NCBI GenBank assembly: GCA_025350325.1 | Contig: JANXYB010000147.1 | Coordinates: 1-38,937 of the forward strand | Origin: Acidobacteriaceae bacterium | Lineage (GTDB): Bacteria; Acidobacteriota; Terriglobia; Terriglobales; Acidobacteriaceae | Reading direction: 5' to 3' | DNA length: 38,937 bases | Part shown: in pieces, positions 7,834 through 17,700 of the stretch | How positions within the stretch are numbered: the stretch's first letter is position 1 | Layout of the letters: each line of letters opens with the position of its first letter | Made by a program: the position numbers and the translations under genes | Notes under the pieces: model-generated | What the model was told of the DNA's origin: nothing | What the model saw: only the letters and a program-made list of their open reading frames with translations | Database searches by the model: none

Positions 7834-9964
7834 GAGTTTTCCTCATTTGACTCTGAATAAGCCATCGATCTGAGAGCGCTCGTAGGAAGGATGGCGGTAA
7901 TGGAGCGAGCACGTGGACTGCGGTTCCCTGTCCTGGTGCACTGTCAATTCTGAATTGAGCGGATATGTTGTCCGCGCGCTTGTGCATTCCTCGAATGCCA
8001 AATCCTGCCGTATCGCTGGAGACGACGAATCCCAGCCCGTCGTCTTCAATGATCATCTCCACCGTAGATCTTCCATAGACAATTGAGATGGTTATTCGAG
8101 AACACTGAGCGTGGCGTAGGGCATTTGCAATTGCCTCATAACCAATGCGCAACAATGTATCCGAGACGCGGAGCGGAATGTTCCGCACGTTTCCTTCACT
8201 CACTGTTATGACTTCAACGGAAGAGCTTTGAGAAATGATGCGGCGAGCACATGCTTCGAGCGCAGACAACAACCCAACGGACTCCAAATGGTCGGGGCGC
8301 AACGCCGAAATGCTGCGCCGCGCCTCTTCGTGACTATTGCGAACCATGCCCTGTGCCTGTTCGAGCTGCGGCATGATATCGATTCCATCTTTGACGTCGT
8401 CGCGAATGGCCTGGAGCTGAAAGCCGAGACCGGCAAAGCTCTGGGCAAGCGTATCGTGCATTTCATGCGCCAGGCGCTGCCGCTCGTCAAGTACGGCCTG
8501 CATGCGCCAGCGCTCCACAAAGTAGAATCCAGTCATTCCGGCAAAGGGGAGCAGAAGCACGCAGATTGCAAGTTCAATCATGTGAGTAGCATTCCACCAG
8601 GGCGGGCCTTCGAGAACTTCGATATCGCCTGAGGACGGCAGGAGCAGCGCAAACGCGGTCAGATCATGCGTGTAGCGTGAGTCGCTTACACAGATACCTC
8701 GCAATCGCAATTTGCTCTTGTCCTTGAGGGCCTGATGATGAGGCGAGAGCCCGGTTACGATGGCAATGAATGACTGGCTCTCATCCTCCAATGTCAGAAT
8801 ATCGTTTCCATTGCCTGCCTCGTGTTTATCCACCAGTCGCCCCTGTACTTCTACATACTGCGCGTCGAACGCTCCCGTAGCGGCCTGCGACGCGGCAACC
8901 GCAACCGGAGAGACCGGCGTATGAGACCAGAGCAGGTGAATGTCCGCTTTGCGCAGTTCTGAGCTGAAGTCATGCAAGTGAGCATCGCCCCTGACTTCGA
9001 TTTCATCTCCAATCTGCAACGGGGCATGGGGAGGACTGTCGGAAATCGCGAGTCCTCCGGTGGAGTCCTGGATGTATAGCATGGGCGATGTGAGGGTGAC
9101 GACACCCTGAATGGTAACGGGGCTTGGCACATCCGGAGATAACAGGCGAAGGCTGCTGATTGCCTTTGTATCCACGACCGAACGATGTGCCTGGACCTCG
9201 CGTTCAATTGGTTCGAGGTAACGTTCGGGCGGAGCAGGCTCCGATCCCGAAGGAAAATTGCTCGGCACCGCCAATTGCGGCTGCAGATCTCCGAGCATGG
9301 ATGCCAGGTCGCGCTGCGTGGCAGGCCGAATTTCGACATTACGCCACTGTGCGCCGGTGTTATAAGACTTGAGGCCAAAACGTCCAGACCGGATGCAGCC
9401 AGGATCCCGAATTGCGATGGTTGTTGTGTCGCCTTTTTGCGAGGTGGCGCTGACGGCGAAATCGCAGTCAAAGGCCAGAAACTTGATGTGATACCACTGC
9501 TGCGCGAACACGCGGGGCGACACGGCCCTGGCTGCATACTCTCTCCACCCATAATCGGCCCTACCCATCATCAGGGTGTTATCAAGGTCGCGCAATCCAG
9601 CCATGTAGCCGTGGTAGGCATCGACGCCCTTTTCCTCATTGCTGGCGCGGATGATCAACCCGGCATCGCCGTACTGGCCCAGCAAAAGCACGTCCGCTTC
9701 GACCGAGTAGTCGGTCCAATATTCGGGGCCGGTCATCAGCTTGGCGCCACGCTCGTCGGAGTTATTGTTCATCACGCCGCCAGCGTACTGCCAGGTGCCG
9801 CCAAACGCCTGCCAGTCATCCTGCTTTTCAAGGGAGACGATTCGTTGTTGCACAAGTCCTCTGTGCAGGAGCGATTGAAACGTGACTGCGCCTATCGCGA
9901 GCACGGTAATGACAGCTGCAAGCAGAGCTAGAACCATTTCCCGCCGGGCAAAGACGCGGCTCAC
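7811..9964 (-). CDS. Membrane sensor histidine kinase (HisKA_3 type) with large carbohydrate-binding-like sensor region
   Basis: This 717-residue protein is started at GTG 9964, which overlaps the stop of the binding-protein gene (GTGA); a TTG at 9979 is possible. An N-terminal membrane helix (about 10-30) precedes a periplasmic region of some 420 residues. The first part (about 45-210) looks like a jelly-roll of the LamG/DUF1080 kind (WQAFGGTWQYAGGVMNN, YSVEADVLLLGQYGDAGLII, GRFGLKSYNTGAQWRNV). The second part (about 275-430) resembles an OB-fold-like beta domain (VTIQGVVTLTSPMLYIQDST). After a second helix (about 457-477) come the NarX-like dimerisation motif HEMHDTLAQSF (phospho-acceptor His503), the N-box around residue 613 (YEAIANALRHA) and G-boxes (DDGLGF, GFGIRGM). 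It probably reads the sugar state through the binding lipoprotein and phosphorylates the adjacent regulator. Confidence 0.9.
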   Translation of the reverse strand: MSRVFARREMVLALLAAVITVLAIGAVTFQSLLHRGLVQQRIVSLEKQDDWQAFGGTWQYAGGVMNNNSDERGAKLMTGPEYWTDYSVEADVLLLGQYGDAGLIIRASNEEKGVDAYHGYMAGLRDLDNTLMMGRADYGWREYAARAVSPRVFAQQWYHIKFLAFDCDFAVSATSQKGDTTTIAIRDPGCIRSGRFGLKSYNTGAQWRNVEIRPATQRDLASMLGDLQPQLAVPSNFPSGSEPAPPERYLEPIEREVQAHRSVVDTKAISSLRLLSPDVPSPVTIQGVVTLTSPMLYIQDSTGGLAISDSPPHAPLQIGDEIEVRGDAHLHDFSSELRKADIHLLWSHTPVSPVAVAASQAATGAFDAQYVEVQGRLVDKHEAGNGNDILTLEDESQSFIAIVTGLSPHHQALKDKSKLRLRGICVSDSRYTHDLTAFALLLPSSGDIEVLEGPPWWNATHMIELAICVLLLPFAGMTGFYFVERWRMQAVLDERQRLAHEMHDTLAQSFAGLGFQLQAIRDDVKDGIDIMPQLEQAQGMVRNSHEEARRSISALRPDHLESVGLLSALEACARRIISQSSSVEVITVSEGNVRNIPLRVSDTLLRIGYEAIANALRHAQCSRITISIVYGRSTVEMIIEDDGLGFVVSSDTAGFGIRGMHKRADNISAQFRIDSAPGQGTAVHVLAPLPPSFLRALSDRWLIQSQMRKTHDERNRV

Positions 9965-10962
9965 TGAGGCGCCCACCAAGACAGGTTGAGAATCTGGCGA
10001 ATCTCGACCGAGTCAACGTTTTCGTGCGTCATGAGGACGGGCTGGACATTGACTTCCGCAGATCCGGAGGTACCGTGGATCTCGCGATTCATGAGCTCCA
10101 TCGCAATTCGCCCGATATCGAAGGTATTTTGGACAACGACCGAGTCGATGCCTCCGTCGCGAATGGGGGGAATCAGGTCCTGGTCAAATCCCACCAGCTT
10201 GATGATGTGGGCCTTGGCAAGCTCGGCAAGCGCGTAATACGTTCCCCGAGTTGAAGCGAGCGAGAGTGCCACGATGGCGTCAGGCAACTCGGTGCCGGTG
10301 AGAAGCTCTTCGGCATTGTGCTGTTCCTGCGGGACGCTGGAGAGACCCAATCGGCGGGCGACAACTCGAATTCCCGGGAATTCGTGGTTGAGCGTGGTCT
10401 CAAGGCTCCGCTCCCGCACCGTGATGCTCTCGAGGGCCGGCTCGATTCCGACGATAGCGATATTGCCTTTGCCGTGCAGGATCAAGCCAATCCTGCGGGC
10501 AGCGATGCGTCCTCCCGCCTGCTCATCGTTCAAGACATAACTGAGTTTGGGTCCGGATGGTATGCCAAGTTCGGTATTGATGACGACCACAGGAACGCCG
10601 CGCGCAAGAACCCGGCGGATAGGGGTACGCATGGGAAGGGTTTGAATTGGCGACACAATGATTCCAGCCATACCTCGATCGACAGATTTCTCGATCAGAG
10701 AAATCTGGGTCTGCGTATCATTGTCGCGCATTGGTGCATTCCAGTAGAGATTGAGCCCGACCGAGCGTGCCACCGTGGCAGCGCCGGCATGCTCCGACTC
10801 CCAGAGCGCAGTGCCGCAGGTGCGTGGAATGACCGCCACTGTGAGAGGCATCCGCCTGCAGCCGGCGCAGGAAAGCGTGAGCAAAAGGCACACCCACGGC
10901 GCGAGGGAAAGTGCGCAAGGCAGAGCTTGGCCATCGCAGTGAGAATCGCTTCTGCTCATCAT
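9961..10962 (-). CDS. Sugar-binding lipoprotein (type 1 periplasmic binding protein)
   Basis: This 333-residue protein starts at ATG 10962, preceded by AAAGGA; GTG 10965 and ATG 10959 are alternatives. A signal peptide ends in a lipobox-like LSCAGC, predicting lipid anchoring. The mature part has the two-lobed fold of ribose/galactose-type binding proteins and LacI effector domains: GIIVSPIQTLPMRTPIRRVL, VPVVVINTE, NDEQAGGRIAARRI, GKGNIAIVG, LPDAIVALS and IIKLVGFDQD. No ABC permease or ATPase gene lies nearby. Instead the gene is overlapped by a histidine kinase, so it more likely acts as the ligand-sensing partner of that kinase, as in the known XylFII-LytS and ChvE-VirA arrangements. The ligand is unknown; the downstream GH127 gene points to L-arabinose or a related sugar. 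Confidence 0.85.
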   Translation of the reverse strand: MMSRSDSHCDGQALPCALSLAPWVCLLLTLSCAGCRRMPLTVAVIPRTCGTALWESEHAGAATVARSVGLNLYWNAPMRDNDTQTQISLIEKSVDRGMAGIIVSPIQTLPMRTPIRRVLARGVPVVVINTELGIPSGPKLSYVLNDEQAGGRIAARRIGLILHGKGNIAIVGIEPALESITVRERSLETTLNHEFPGIRVVARRLGLSSVPQEQHNAEELLTGTELPDAIVALSLASTRGTYYALAELAKAHIIKLVGFDQDLIPPIRDGGIDSVVVQNTFDIGRIAMELMNREIHGTSGSAEVNVQPVLMTHENVDSVEIRQILNLSWWAPQ

Positions 10963-11235
10963 CACGGGACATCCTTTCGCTCGTCTCGTTCTGGCCCTGC
11001 AAGCTAAATAACAGCCGTCGACTCCCCAAGGGTATGGTTCATCAGCCCCATGGGGAAGATGGGGCGCAAGGATCGTGGCATTCTTCCTGTTCGGAGCTGC
11101 CGGCAATTATACGGAGCGAATGGGTCGACTCGTTGATGGCGCCGTGTCGTGCCGCCGACCGAGGGCGGTAGACTACCCAGCAAACACGAATTCGTTTTTC
11201 CGGTGCGGGAAGGCGAGAGAGACCTGCGACAAGTG

Positions 11236-12717
11236 ATGAAGCTGAATTTTCTTTCATACGAGATCTTTTTGATCGTGCTCCTGCTTATGATCCGGTCAAA
11301 TCTTTGCGGACAAGCTGCAAATGAGGGGGTGCGTTCGATTTCTTCGGCACTGAGCGGGCGCGAATTTGACAAGGCGCTCGAGTTGCTGCGGCCTGCGCTT
11401 CAGAACGCTCCGAACAATCCTCAGCTCTGGATGCTTCAGGGGCTCGCCTTCTCGGGAAAAGATGACACAAAATCCGCCCTGGCTTCGTATCGACATGCCC
11501 TGAAGAGTTCTCCAGACTATCTGCCGGCATTGGAAGGCGCAGCGCAGATCGAATATGAAGCCGGCAACGAAGACGCCGTATCTCTGCTCGAACAAGTTTT
11601 AAAGCTGCGGCCCGCTGATGTGACCTCTCACGCGATGTTGGCGGTGATGGCAGAAAAGAAGGGCGACTGTGCCACGGCGGTAAAGCACTTCTCGCTGAGC
11701 GGGCGGATGTTGGATTCCCAGCCGGAAGCGCTGCAGGGGTACGGCGTCTGCCTGTTGAAGCTCAAGCAGACTGAAGAAGCGATCCAGATCTTCCAGCAGC
11801 TGGAGGCGGCTCGCCCGGATGATCCGCGATGCAGGCGAGGACTGGCGGCAGTTCAGCTCTCGGCGGGAAAACTTGACGAGGCGCTCGCAACAATTAAACC
11901 GCTCCTGGATGCCAATCCGGATGTCAGCACGATGCAATTGGCGGCAGCGATATACGAGGCCGACAAGGATACGCCGAACGCAGTCAAGATTCTCAGAGAT
12001 GCGATCGTAAAAGACCCGATGCAGGCCGCCTTATATGTGGATTTTGCTGAACTCGCCATGGATCACCAGTCATTTCAAACCGGCGTGGAGATGATCAACG
12101 CGGGTCTGAAGCTGCAGCCTGCGGCAGCGCCACTCTATGTTGCGCGCGGTGTGCTGTATGTGCAACTGGCCGAGTATGAGAAGGCAGAGACGGATTTTCA
12201 ACAAGCGGAGAAGCTTGATCCATCTCAGGGTATGAGTGCCGCGGCCGAGGGGATGCTTGCCGAGGAAGAGAACCAGAACAATCCGGACCAGGCGCTCGCC
12301 ACCGTGCGGGATAAGCTGGCGAGGAAGCCTGGCGATGCATTTCTCTGGTATCTGCAAGCAGCAATTCTGTCGAAGAAATCCGCTGAACCCGGCTCGGCCG
12401 AATTTGAGCGGGGTCTGAATTCCGCACAGCGGGCGGTGACACTGCAGCCTTCGCTGACGGCGGCTCGCAATGTGCTGGCCAAGTATTATCTCGATGCCGG
12501 CAAAAGCGACCTGGCGGCCAAGGAGTGCCGGATGGTGCTGGAGCAGGCACCCTCTGATCAGAGCGCTCTCTACCATCTTGTGATTGCGTTGCGTAAAACC
12601 AACAACCATGCGGAAATTCCGGATCTGCTCAAGCGCCTGGCGAGGGCGCGGCAGGAGGCAACCAGGCAAGAGGGAGAACGCAATCGGTACAAGCTTGTGG
12701 TGGCTCCGGGCGGATAG
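11236..12717 (+). CDS. Secreted tetratricopeptide-repeat protein (TPR protein 1)
   Basis: This 493-residue protein starts at ATG 11236, directly before a signal peptide (MKLNFLSYEIFLIVLLLMIR) that ends near Gln-Ala-Ala; longer starts would bury it. The rest is an array of about a dozen TPR helical hairpins, for example ALELLRPALQNAPNNPQLWM, SALASYRHALKSSPDYLPAL, YVARGVLYVQLAEYEKAETD and LAKYYLDAGKSDLAAKECRM. TPR arrays bind proteins or, in SusD-type proteins, glycans. It is the first gene of a plus-strand cluster with a CRTAC1-like protein 61 nt downstream and an Oar-like receptor. It is a clear paralogue of the gene at 18194-19681, matching block by block. The function is inferred only from context. 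Confidence 0.88.
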   Translation: MKLNFLSYEIFLIVLLLMIRSNLCGQAANEGVRSISSALSGREFDKALELLRPALQNAPNNPQLWMLQGLAFSGKDDTKSALASYRHALKSSPDYLPALEGAAQIEYEAGNEDAVSLLEQVLKLRPADVTSHAMLAVMAEKKGDCATAVKHFSLSGRMLDSQPEALQGYGVCLLKLKQTEEAIQIFQQLEAARPDDPRCRRGLAAVQLSAGKLDEALATIKPLLDANPDVSTMQLAAAIYEADKDTPNAVKILRDAIVKDPMQAALYVDFAELAMDHQSFQTGVEMINAGLKLQPAAAPLYVARGVLYVQLAEYEKAETDFQQAEKLDPSQGMSAAAEGMLAEEENQNNPDQALATVRDKLARKPGDAFLWYLQAAILSKKSAEPGSAEFERGLNSAQRAVTLQPSLTAARNVLAKYYLDAGKSDLAAKECRMVLEQAPSDQSALYHLVIALRKTNNHAEIPDLLKRLARARQEATRQEGERNRYKLVVAPGG

Positions 12718-12778
12718 GCGAGGATCATTGTCGGGAATCGCGGGTAAACCTTTACTGATTGTGCGCGAAGCACCCATA

Positions 12779-14569
12779 ATGGGGAGCGATCAACAGAACA
12801 CACGCTCAATGACTATCAGCCGCCGTTCCTTCGTTCTGCTTTCTCTCTGCGCCTCTGGCCAGCATCTGCTGGGACAGCAACCGGGAATCGCGTCGCGCGA
12901 CATCGTAGCGCAAGCCAAGCCGGCCCCCTCAGGTCGTCCTTTCGATGCCCATTTCACCGACGTAGCGAAAGAAGCAGGCTTGCATGCTCCCGTCATCTAC
13001 GGCGGTGTGGAATCGAAGAAGTACATCCTGGAAGCCAATGGATGCGGATGCGCGTTCATCGACTACGACAATGACGGCTGGATGGATATTTTTCTGCTTT
13101 CGGGAACGCGGCTCGAGAGTGATCCAGCTGAAGCGACAAATCGACTCTATAAGAACAATCGTGACGGCACATTCACGGATGTGACAAAGCAGGCTGGATT
13201 GAAAGCTGCCGGTTGGGCCAACGGCGTCTGCATCGGCGACTACAACAACGACGGTTTCGACGACATCTTCTGCACCTATTTCGGTCAGAACCGGCTGTAC
13301 AGGAACAATGGGAATAGCACCTTCACGGATGTGACGAAGGAAGTCGGCCTCTGGGAGACAGGCCCAGCTCGATGGGGGGCGGGATGTGCTTTTGTGGACT
13401 ATAACCGCGATGGTCACCTCGATCTTTTCGTCTCCAACTACATCCGCTTTTCGTTTGAGCACGCGCCGGTTCCGGGAGAGAAATCAACCTGCAACTGGAA
13501 GGGAATTCCAGTCAACTGCGGGCCGCGCGGGTTGCCGGCCGGGCGTCACTCTCTCTATCGCAACAATGGCCATGGGACATTCACAGATGTTACGAAACAG
13601 GCGGGCATCGATGTCGCGACGGAGAGCTATGGAATGACCGTCGTGGCTGCGGATTTTGACGAAGACGGATGGCCCGACATTTTTGTGGCGTGCGATTCAA
13701 CACCAAGCCTGCTGTTTATGAACAATCATGACGGCACCTTTCGCGAAGAAGGTGTGACTCGAGGAGTGGCGCTAAGTGATGATGGGATGGAACAGGCGGG
13801 AATGGGTGTGGGGATTGGTGACTATAACCTCGACGGCCACCTGGATTTATTCAAAACGCACTTCATCGGCGATACGAGTGGGTTCTACCGGAACGACGGA
13901 AAGGCCAATTTTGATGAGGTAACCCGGGCTGCGAAGATCGGCGTGGAGACGCGCTTTACCAGTTGGGGCGCGGGCATGGTGGATCTGGATAACGACGGAT
14001 ACCCAGACGTGCTGTTCGTCACGGGCAGCGTTTATCCGGAGGTCGAGAAGAAGATGCCGCAGTACCCCTACAAGACGCCGCGGGTCTTGTTTCGAAACCT
14101 GGGGAACGGCACCTTTGAGGAACTGGAATCTCAGGGCGGAGAAGGCATTACGGCGGTGCACAGCAGTCGGGGTTGTGCCTTCGGCGATTTTGACAACGAC
14201 GGCGACGTGGATGTGCTGATCGTGAACATGAATGAACCGCCTTCGCTGCTCAGAAACGATCTCAAAGGCACGCAGAACTGGCTGAAGATCAAACTGGAAG
14301 GCGTGAAGTCGAACCGAAGCGCAATTGGAGCTCGTGTCATCGCCCATTACGGCAACAAGGTCCAGGCGCAGGCCCTTGTCAGCCAGTCGAGCTACTACTC
14401 CTGCAATGATCCACGGCTTCATTTTGGTTTGGGAACAGTGAACGAAGCCGATATTGAGGTCCACTGGCCCAGTGGATTGCACGAGCGCTACCAGCAAATA
14501 CACGCGAATCAGCTCATTACCATCCGCGAAGGTAAGGGGTTGGTGGCCAACAAGGGCTGGAAGCGGTGA
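12779..14569 (+). CDS. CRTAC1-like secreted protein: FG-GAP/VCBS repeats with ASPIC/UnbV domain
   Basis: This 596-residue protein starts at ATG 12779; ATG 12809 is also possible and sits directly before a Tat-like signal (SRRSFVLLSLCASGQHLLGQ). Seven calcium-binding loops of the DxDxDG type are visible: DYDNDGWMD, DYNNDGFDD, DYNRDGHLD, DFDEDGWPD, DYNLDGHLD, DLDNDGYPD and DFDNDGDVD, each in an FG-GAP repeat with TFTDVTK-like strands. This predicts a beta-propeller. The C-terminal ASPIC/UnbV domain (about 500-575) includes NWLKIKLEG, IGARVIAHYG, LHFGLG and IEVHWPSG. The family is common in Acidobacteriota beside Oar-like receptors, but its biochemical role is not established. It lies between a secreted TPR protein and the receptor, so a role at the outer membrane or surface is likely. 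Confidence 0.92.
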   Translation: MGSDQQNTRSMTISRRSFVLLSLCASGQHLLGQQPGIASRDIVAQAKPAPSGRPFDAHFTDVAKEAGLHAPVIYGGVESKKYILEANGCGCAFIDYDNDGWMDIFLLSGTRLESDPAEATNRLYKNNRDGTFTDVTKQAGLKAAGWANGVCIGDYNNDGFDDIFCTYFGQNRLYRNNGNSTFTDVTKEVGLWETGPARWGAGCAFVDYNRDGHLDLFVSNYIRFSFEHAPVPGEKSTCNWKGIPVNCGPRGLPAGRHSLYRNNGHGTFTDVTKQAGIDVATESYGMTVVAADFDEDGWPDIFVACDSTPSLLFMNNHDGTFREEGVTRGVALSDDGMEQAGMGVGIGDYNLDGHLDLFKTHFIGDTSGFYRNDGKANFDEVTRAAKIGVETRFTSWGAGMVDLDNDGYPDVLFVTGSVYPEVEKKMPQYPYKTPRVLFRNLGNGTFEELESQGGEGITAVHSSRGCAFGDFDNDGDVDVLIVNMNEPPSLLRNDLKGTQNWLKIKLEGVKSNRSAIGARVIAHYGNKVQAQALVSQSSYYSCNDPRLHFGLGTVNEADIEVHWPSGLHERYQQIHANQLITIREGKGLVANKGWKR

Positions 14570-14603
14570 TGCTTCATTTCCCGGCAATGGTACATAGAAC
14601 CCA

Positions 14604-14633
14604 TTGACAGCCCATCCATGAACGCTCTAGAAA
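14604..14633 (+). promoter_or_regulatory. Probable sigma-70 promoter for the first Oar-like receptor
   Basis: A perfect -35 box TTGACA (14604-14609) is followed after 18 nt by TAGAAA (14628-14633), a 4/6 match to TATAAT. It lies 73 nt upstream of the receptor start, in the 137-nt gap after the CRTAC1-like gene. This suggests the receptor can be expressed independently of the genes upstream. Confidence 0.5.
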
Positions 14634-14706
14634 GTTACGTGATTCGGGAAGCGTTTTCTGACACGAAACGAAAACCATGCCCGATCTGCATTTTCAGGAG
14701 GTGTCC

Positions 14707-17700
14707 ATGCCACGACGCAAGATGCTTCACCTTGTTACCGTGTGGTGTTCGCTATTAGCACTTTGGTCAGTGCCCGCCCTGGCGCAATTCACGGCGGGCC
14801 TCCAGGGTGTTGTGCTGGACCCGACGGGTGCCGGTGTTGCCAAAGCTCAAATCGAACTCGTCAACACTGCCACGGGAACGACCAAGGAGGCAAAGACTGA
14901 TGCCTCAGGAAACTATCGTTTCGTCAGTCTTGCTCCGGGCGACTACAAGATTTCGGTTCACGGCGCAGGGTTCTCAAAATCTGAAGCTGACGTGACATTG
15001 CTAACCGAGCAGAACGTGAATCTCCCGATCGCGCTGCGAGTCGGCTCCGCGCAAGAGTCCATCACAGTCAGCACCCAAGCACCGATCGTGGATACAGCGG
15101 ACAGCCGAACCGAGTTCACGTTGGACAACAATGCGGTTGCGGAACTTCCGATTGTAGGTCGGAACCTCGTCACACTTGTAACCATGGGCCCGGGAGTGTC
15201 GGGTCTAGGAACTAGCACATCGGGAAGCCCGGCCTCTGGAGTGGACAACTACTCTACCGAAGAGCAGGTGGATGCCAGCGCGAACGGCCAGGGACAGAAC
15301 AACAATCAGTACGTCATCGATGGCCTGGACGTGACGAGCGGAATCAGACAAGGCGTATTGAACCTTACTCCACAGCCGGATTCGATTCAGGAAACTAGTG
15401 TTCAAGTAAACACATTTTCGGTGGAACACAGCCGGGCTGCAGGACTGCAGACGATCTTCACCACCAAGTCGGGAACGGACCGGTTTCACGGTTCAGCATC
15501 GGATTGGTTCAATTATCAGGGAATGTTTGCCAGCCAGCACTTTGTGGGTCATCCCTACCAGCCTTTCCACTCCAACAACATGGACTTCGCGATAGGCGGG
15601 CAGATTGTTCCGCACCATGACAGCTTTTTCTATTTTGCCGTGGAGCCATTGCGTTCATCCGCGAGTGCCGGCGGTTCGGTGACGTTCGCGGATCCTCAGT
15701 TCATCTCCTGGGCGAAAACGAATTACCCCAATACTGTAGGGACGTCGATCCTCAACAAGTATCTACCTTCCGGAATCGGCGGAACCCATGTACAGCAGAC
15801 CGCGGCGGATGTATTTGGTTCCAGTTGTGGAACTGCCTCTGGACAGAACGGAGTGCCATGCGATTTGGCGGTCATTGACCAGGGCTCCTTCGGTGCCACG
15901 CAAATCCGGAACGGAACCCAGTACTTTGCCCGTATTGATGAGGGATTCAAGAAGGAACGAATCTACGTCAGTCTGTACCGCACGCTGCTGCAGACCGGCG
16001 CAGCATCGCCGATGCCGCAGTTCTCGGCCCTGAATAACACCTGGCAGATTGCTGGACAGGTAGGATGGACCCATACATTTTCAATGAACACTCTCAACGA
16101 AGTGATGGCCGGACAGAGCAGAGTTGAGGGTGTTCTGGGCAGCGGCGCAAAAGACTACACGGTGCCTTCCATCTCTGTGAATGGAATTAATGCGGACGGC
16201 GGCCAGGCATACGGTGTGGGTTTTGCGCAAGGCGATTTTATCCAGCATAACTATCACTGGCGCGACGTGCTTACGCATGTGCGCGGCACGCACACTCTCA
16301 AGTTCGGATACGAGGGTTGGTACGGAGATGACGTAGAACCGTTCCAGGGGCCGTGGTCGCAGCCCAAGTTTGCCTTCGATAACCTGTTGAAGCTGGCTCA
16401 GGACGCGCCCGCCAACGAAGCCGGAGTCATGTACAACCCCGTAACAGGGACGCAGCAGTTGTGGAACTGGGACGCAGCGGCAAGAACGTGGGGGGTGTTT
16501 GCGGAAGACACATGGAAGGCCAGAAAGAACCTGACGCTCACGTTGGGTCTGCGTTTTGACGATAGCGGAAACCCCTGGTCGAAGAACGCGTCGACCGTTT
16601 TCGGCAACTTCTATCTTGGCGGGGGCACCACACGAGCCGCCCAGATCGCCAGCGGATCTGCAAAAGCTACTCACAATGCGTTGCTTCAGTCTGTAAGCAA
16701 TCTGTGGAGTCCACGAGCTGGATTCGTGTGGGATCCGTCAGGGAATGGAGGATGGGCCATACGCGGCGGGTTTGGCATTTACAACAACTGGTTGACCTCA
16801 GCGAACGTCCAAGAGGAGTTCCGCGGGAGTCCTCCTGGATTGGTAAATCCTACTTTCTTCGCAGGAACCGCGAATTCTCCCATTTTTGTACTGGGGACCA
16901 CGAACAAGCCGCCGTTTGGTTTCACCTTTCCGACATTCCCAGGTGGGCTAAACTCACAGGGCGGAGTTGTGGGCGCCAACTTCTCGATCGGTGGTATCAA
17001 TCCGCGCTTGAAATCGCCTAAATCCGATATTTGGTCATTGAGCGTGGAGAAGAGAATAAGCAGAATATTTGGCGCCACGGTCGGATATAGCGGGTCCCAT
17101 TCCTACGATATCGTTGGCAACGGCAACTCCATTGGGAACGTCGCCTATGGCGTGGACATCAACGTGCAATCGGGAGACCTGATTACGCATGAGAGCAGAG
17201 CGCCAACCAGACTCAATCCCAGCTTCGGTTCGATAAGTTATGCCGACAACGATCGTCATGGGAACTACAACGGAGTGTTTTTTGACTTGGCGGGGCGCGT
17301 CACGCGCGGATATATGGACATCTCGTATACGCGTGCAAGTTCAAAGGACGATGGCCTGGCTTATCCGACACCCGACAATCCGTCGCAGTACTATGGCCCG
17401 TCAATCTTCGATGTGCCGAACCGAGTCTCCTTCAGCTACAACTACTCATTGCAGGGTCTGAACGAGGGTAAAGGCGCTGTGGGACACATAACCGGAGGCT
17501 GGGGTCTCAGCGGCACGACGGTCTTCCAGTCCGGATATCCCTTGACGGCAGCAAACTTCAACTCCTACGACCCGGTGTGTCAGAACACATCGGCCGGGGC
17601 CCCGCCCTGTCCGTCGGCTGGAAATCCTGCCATTGGATATGCTCCGGGCAGCGGCGACTACAACGCGGATGGCAACAACCTCGACTACCCGAATGCTTTG

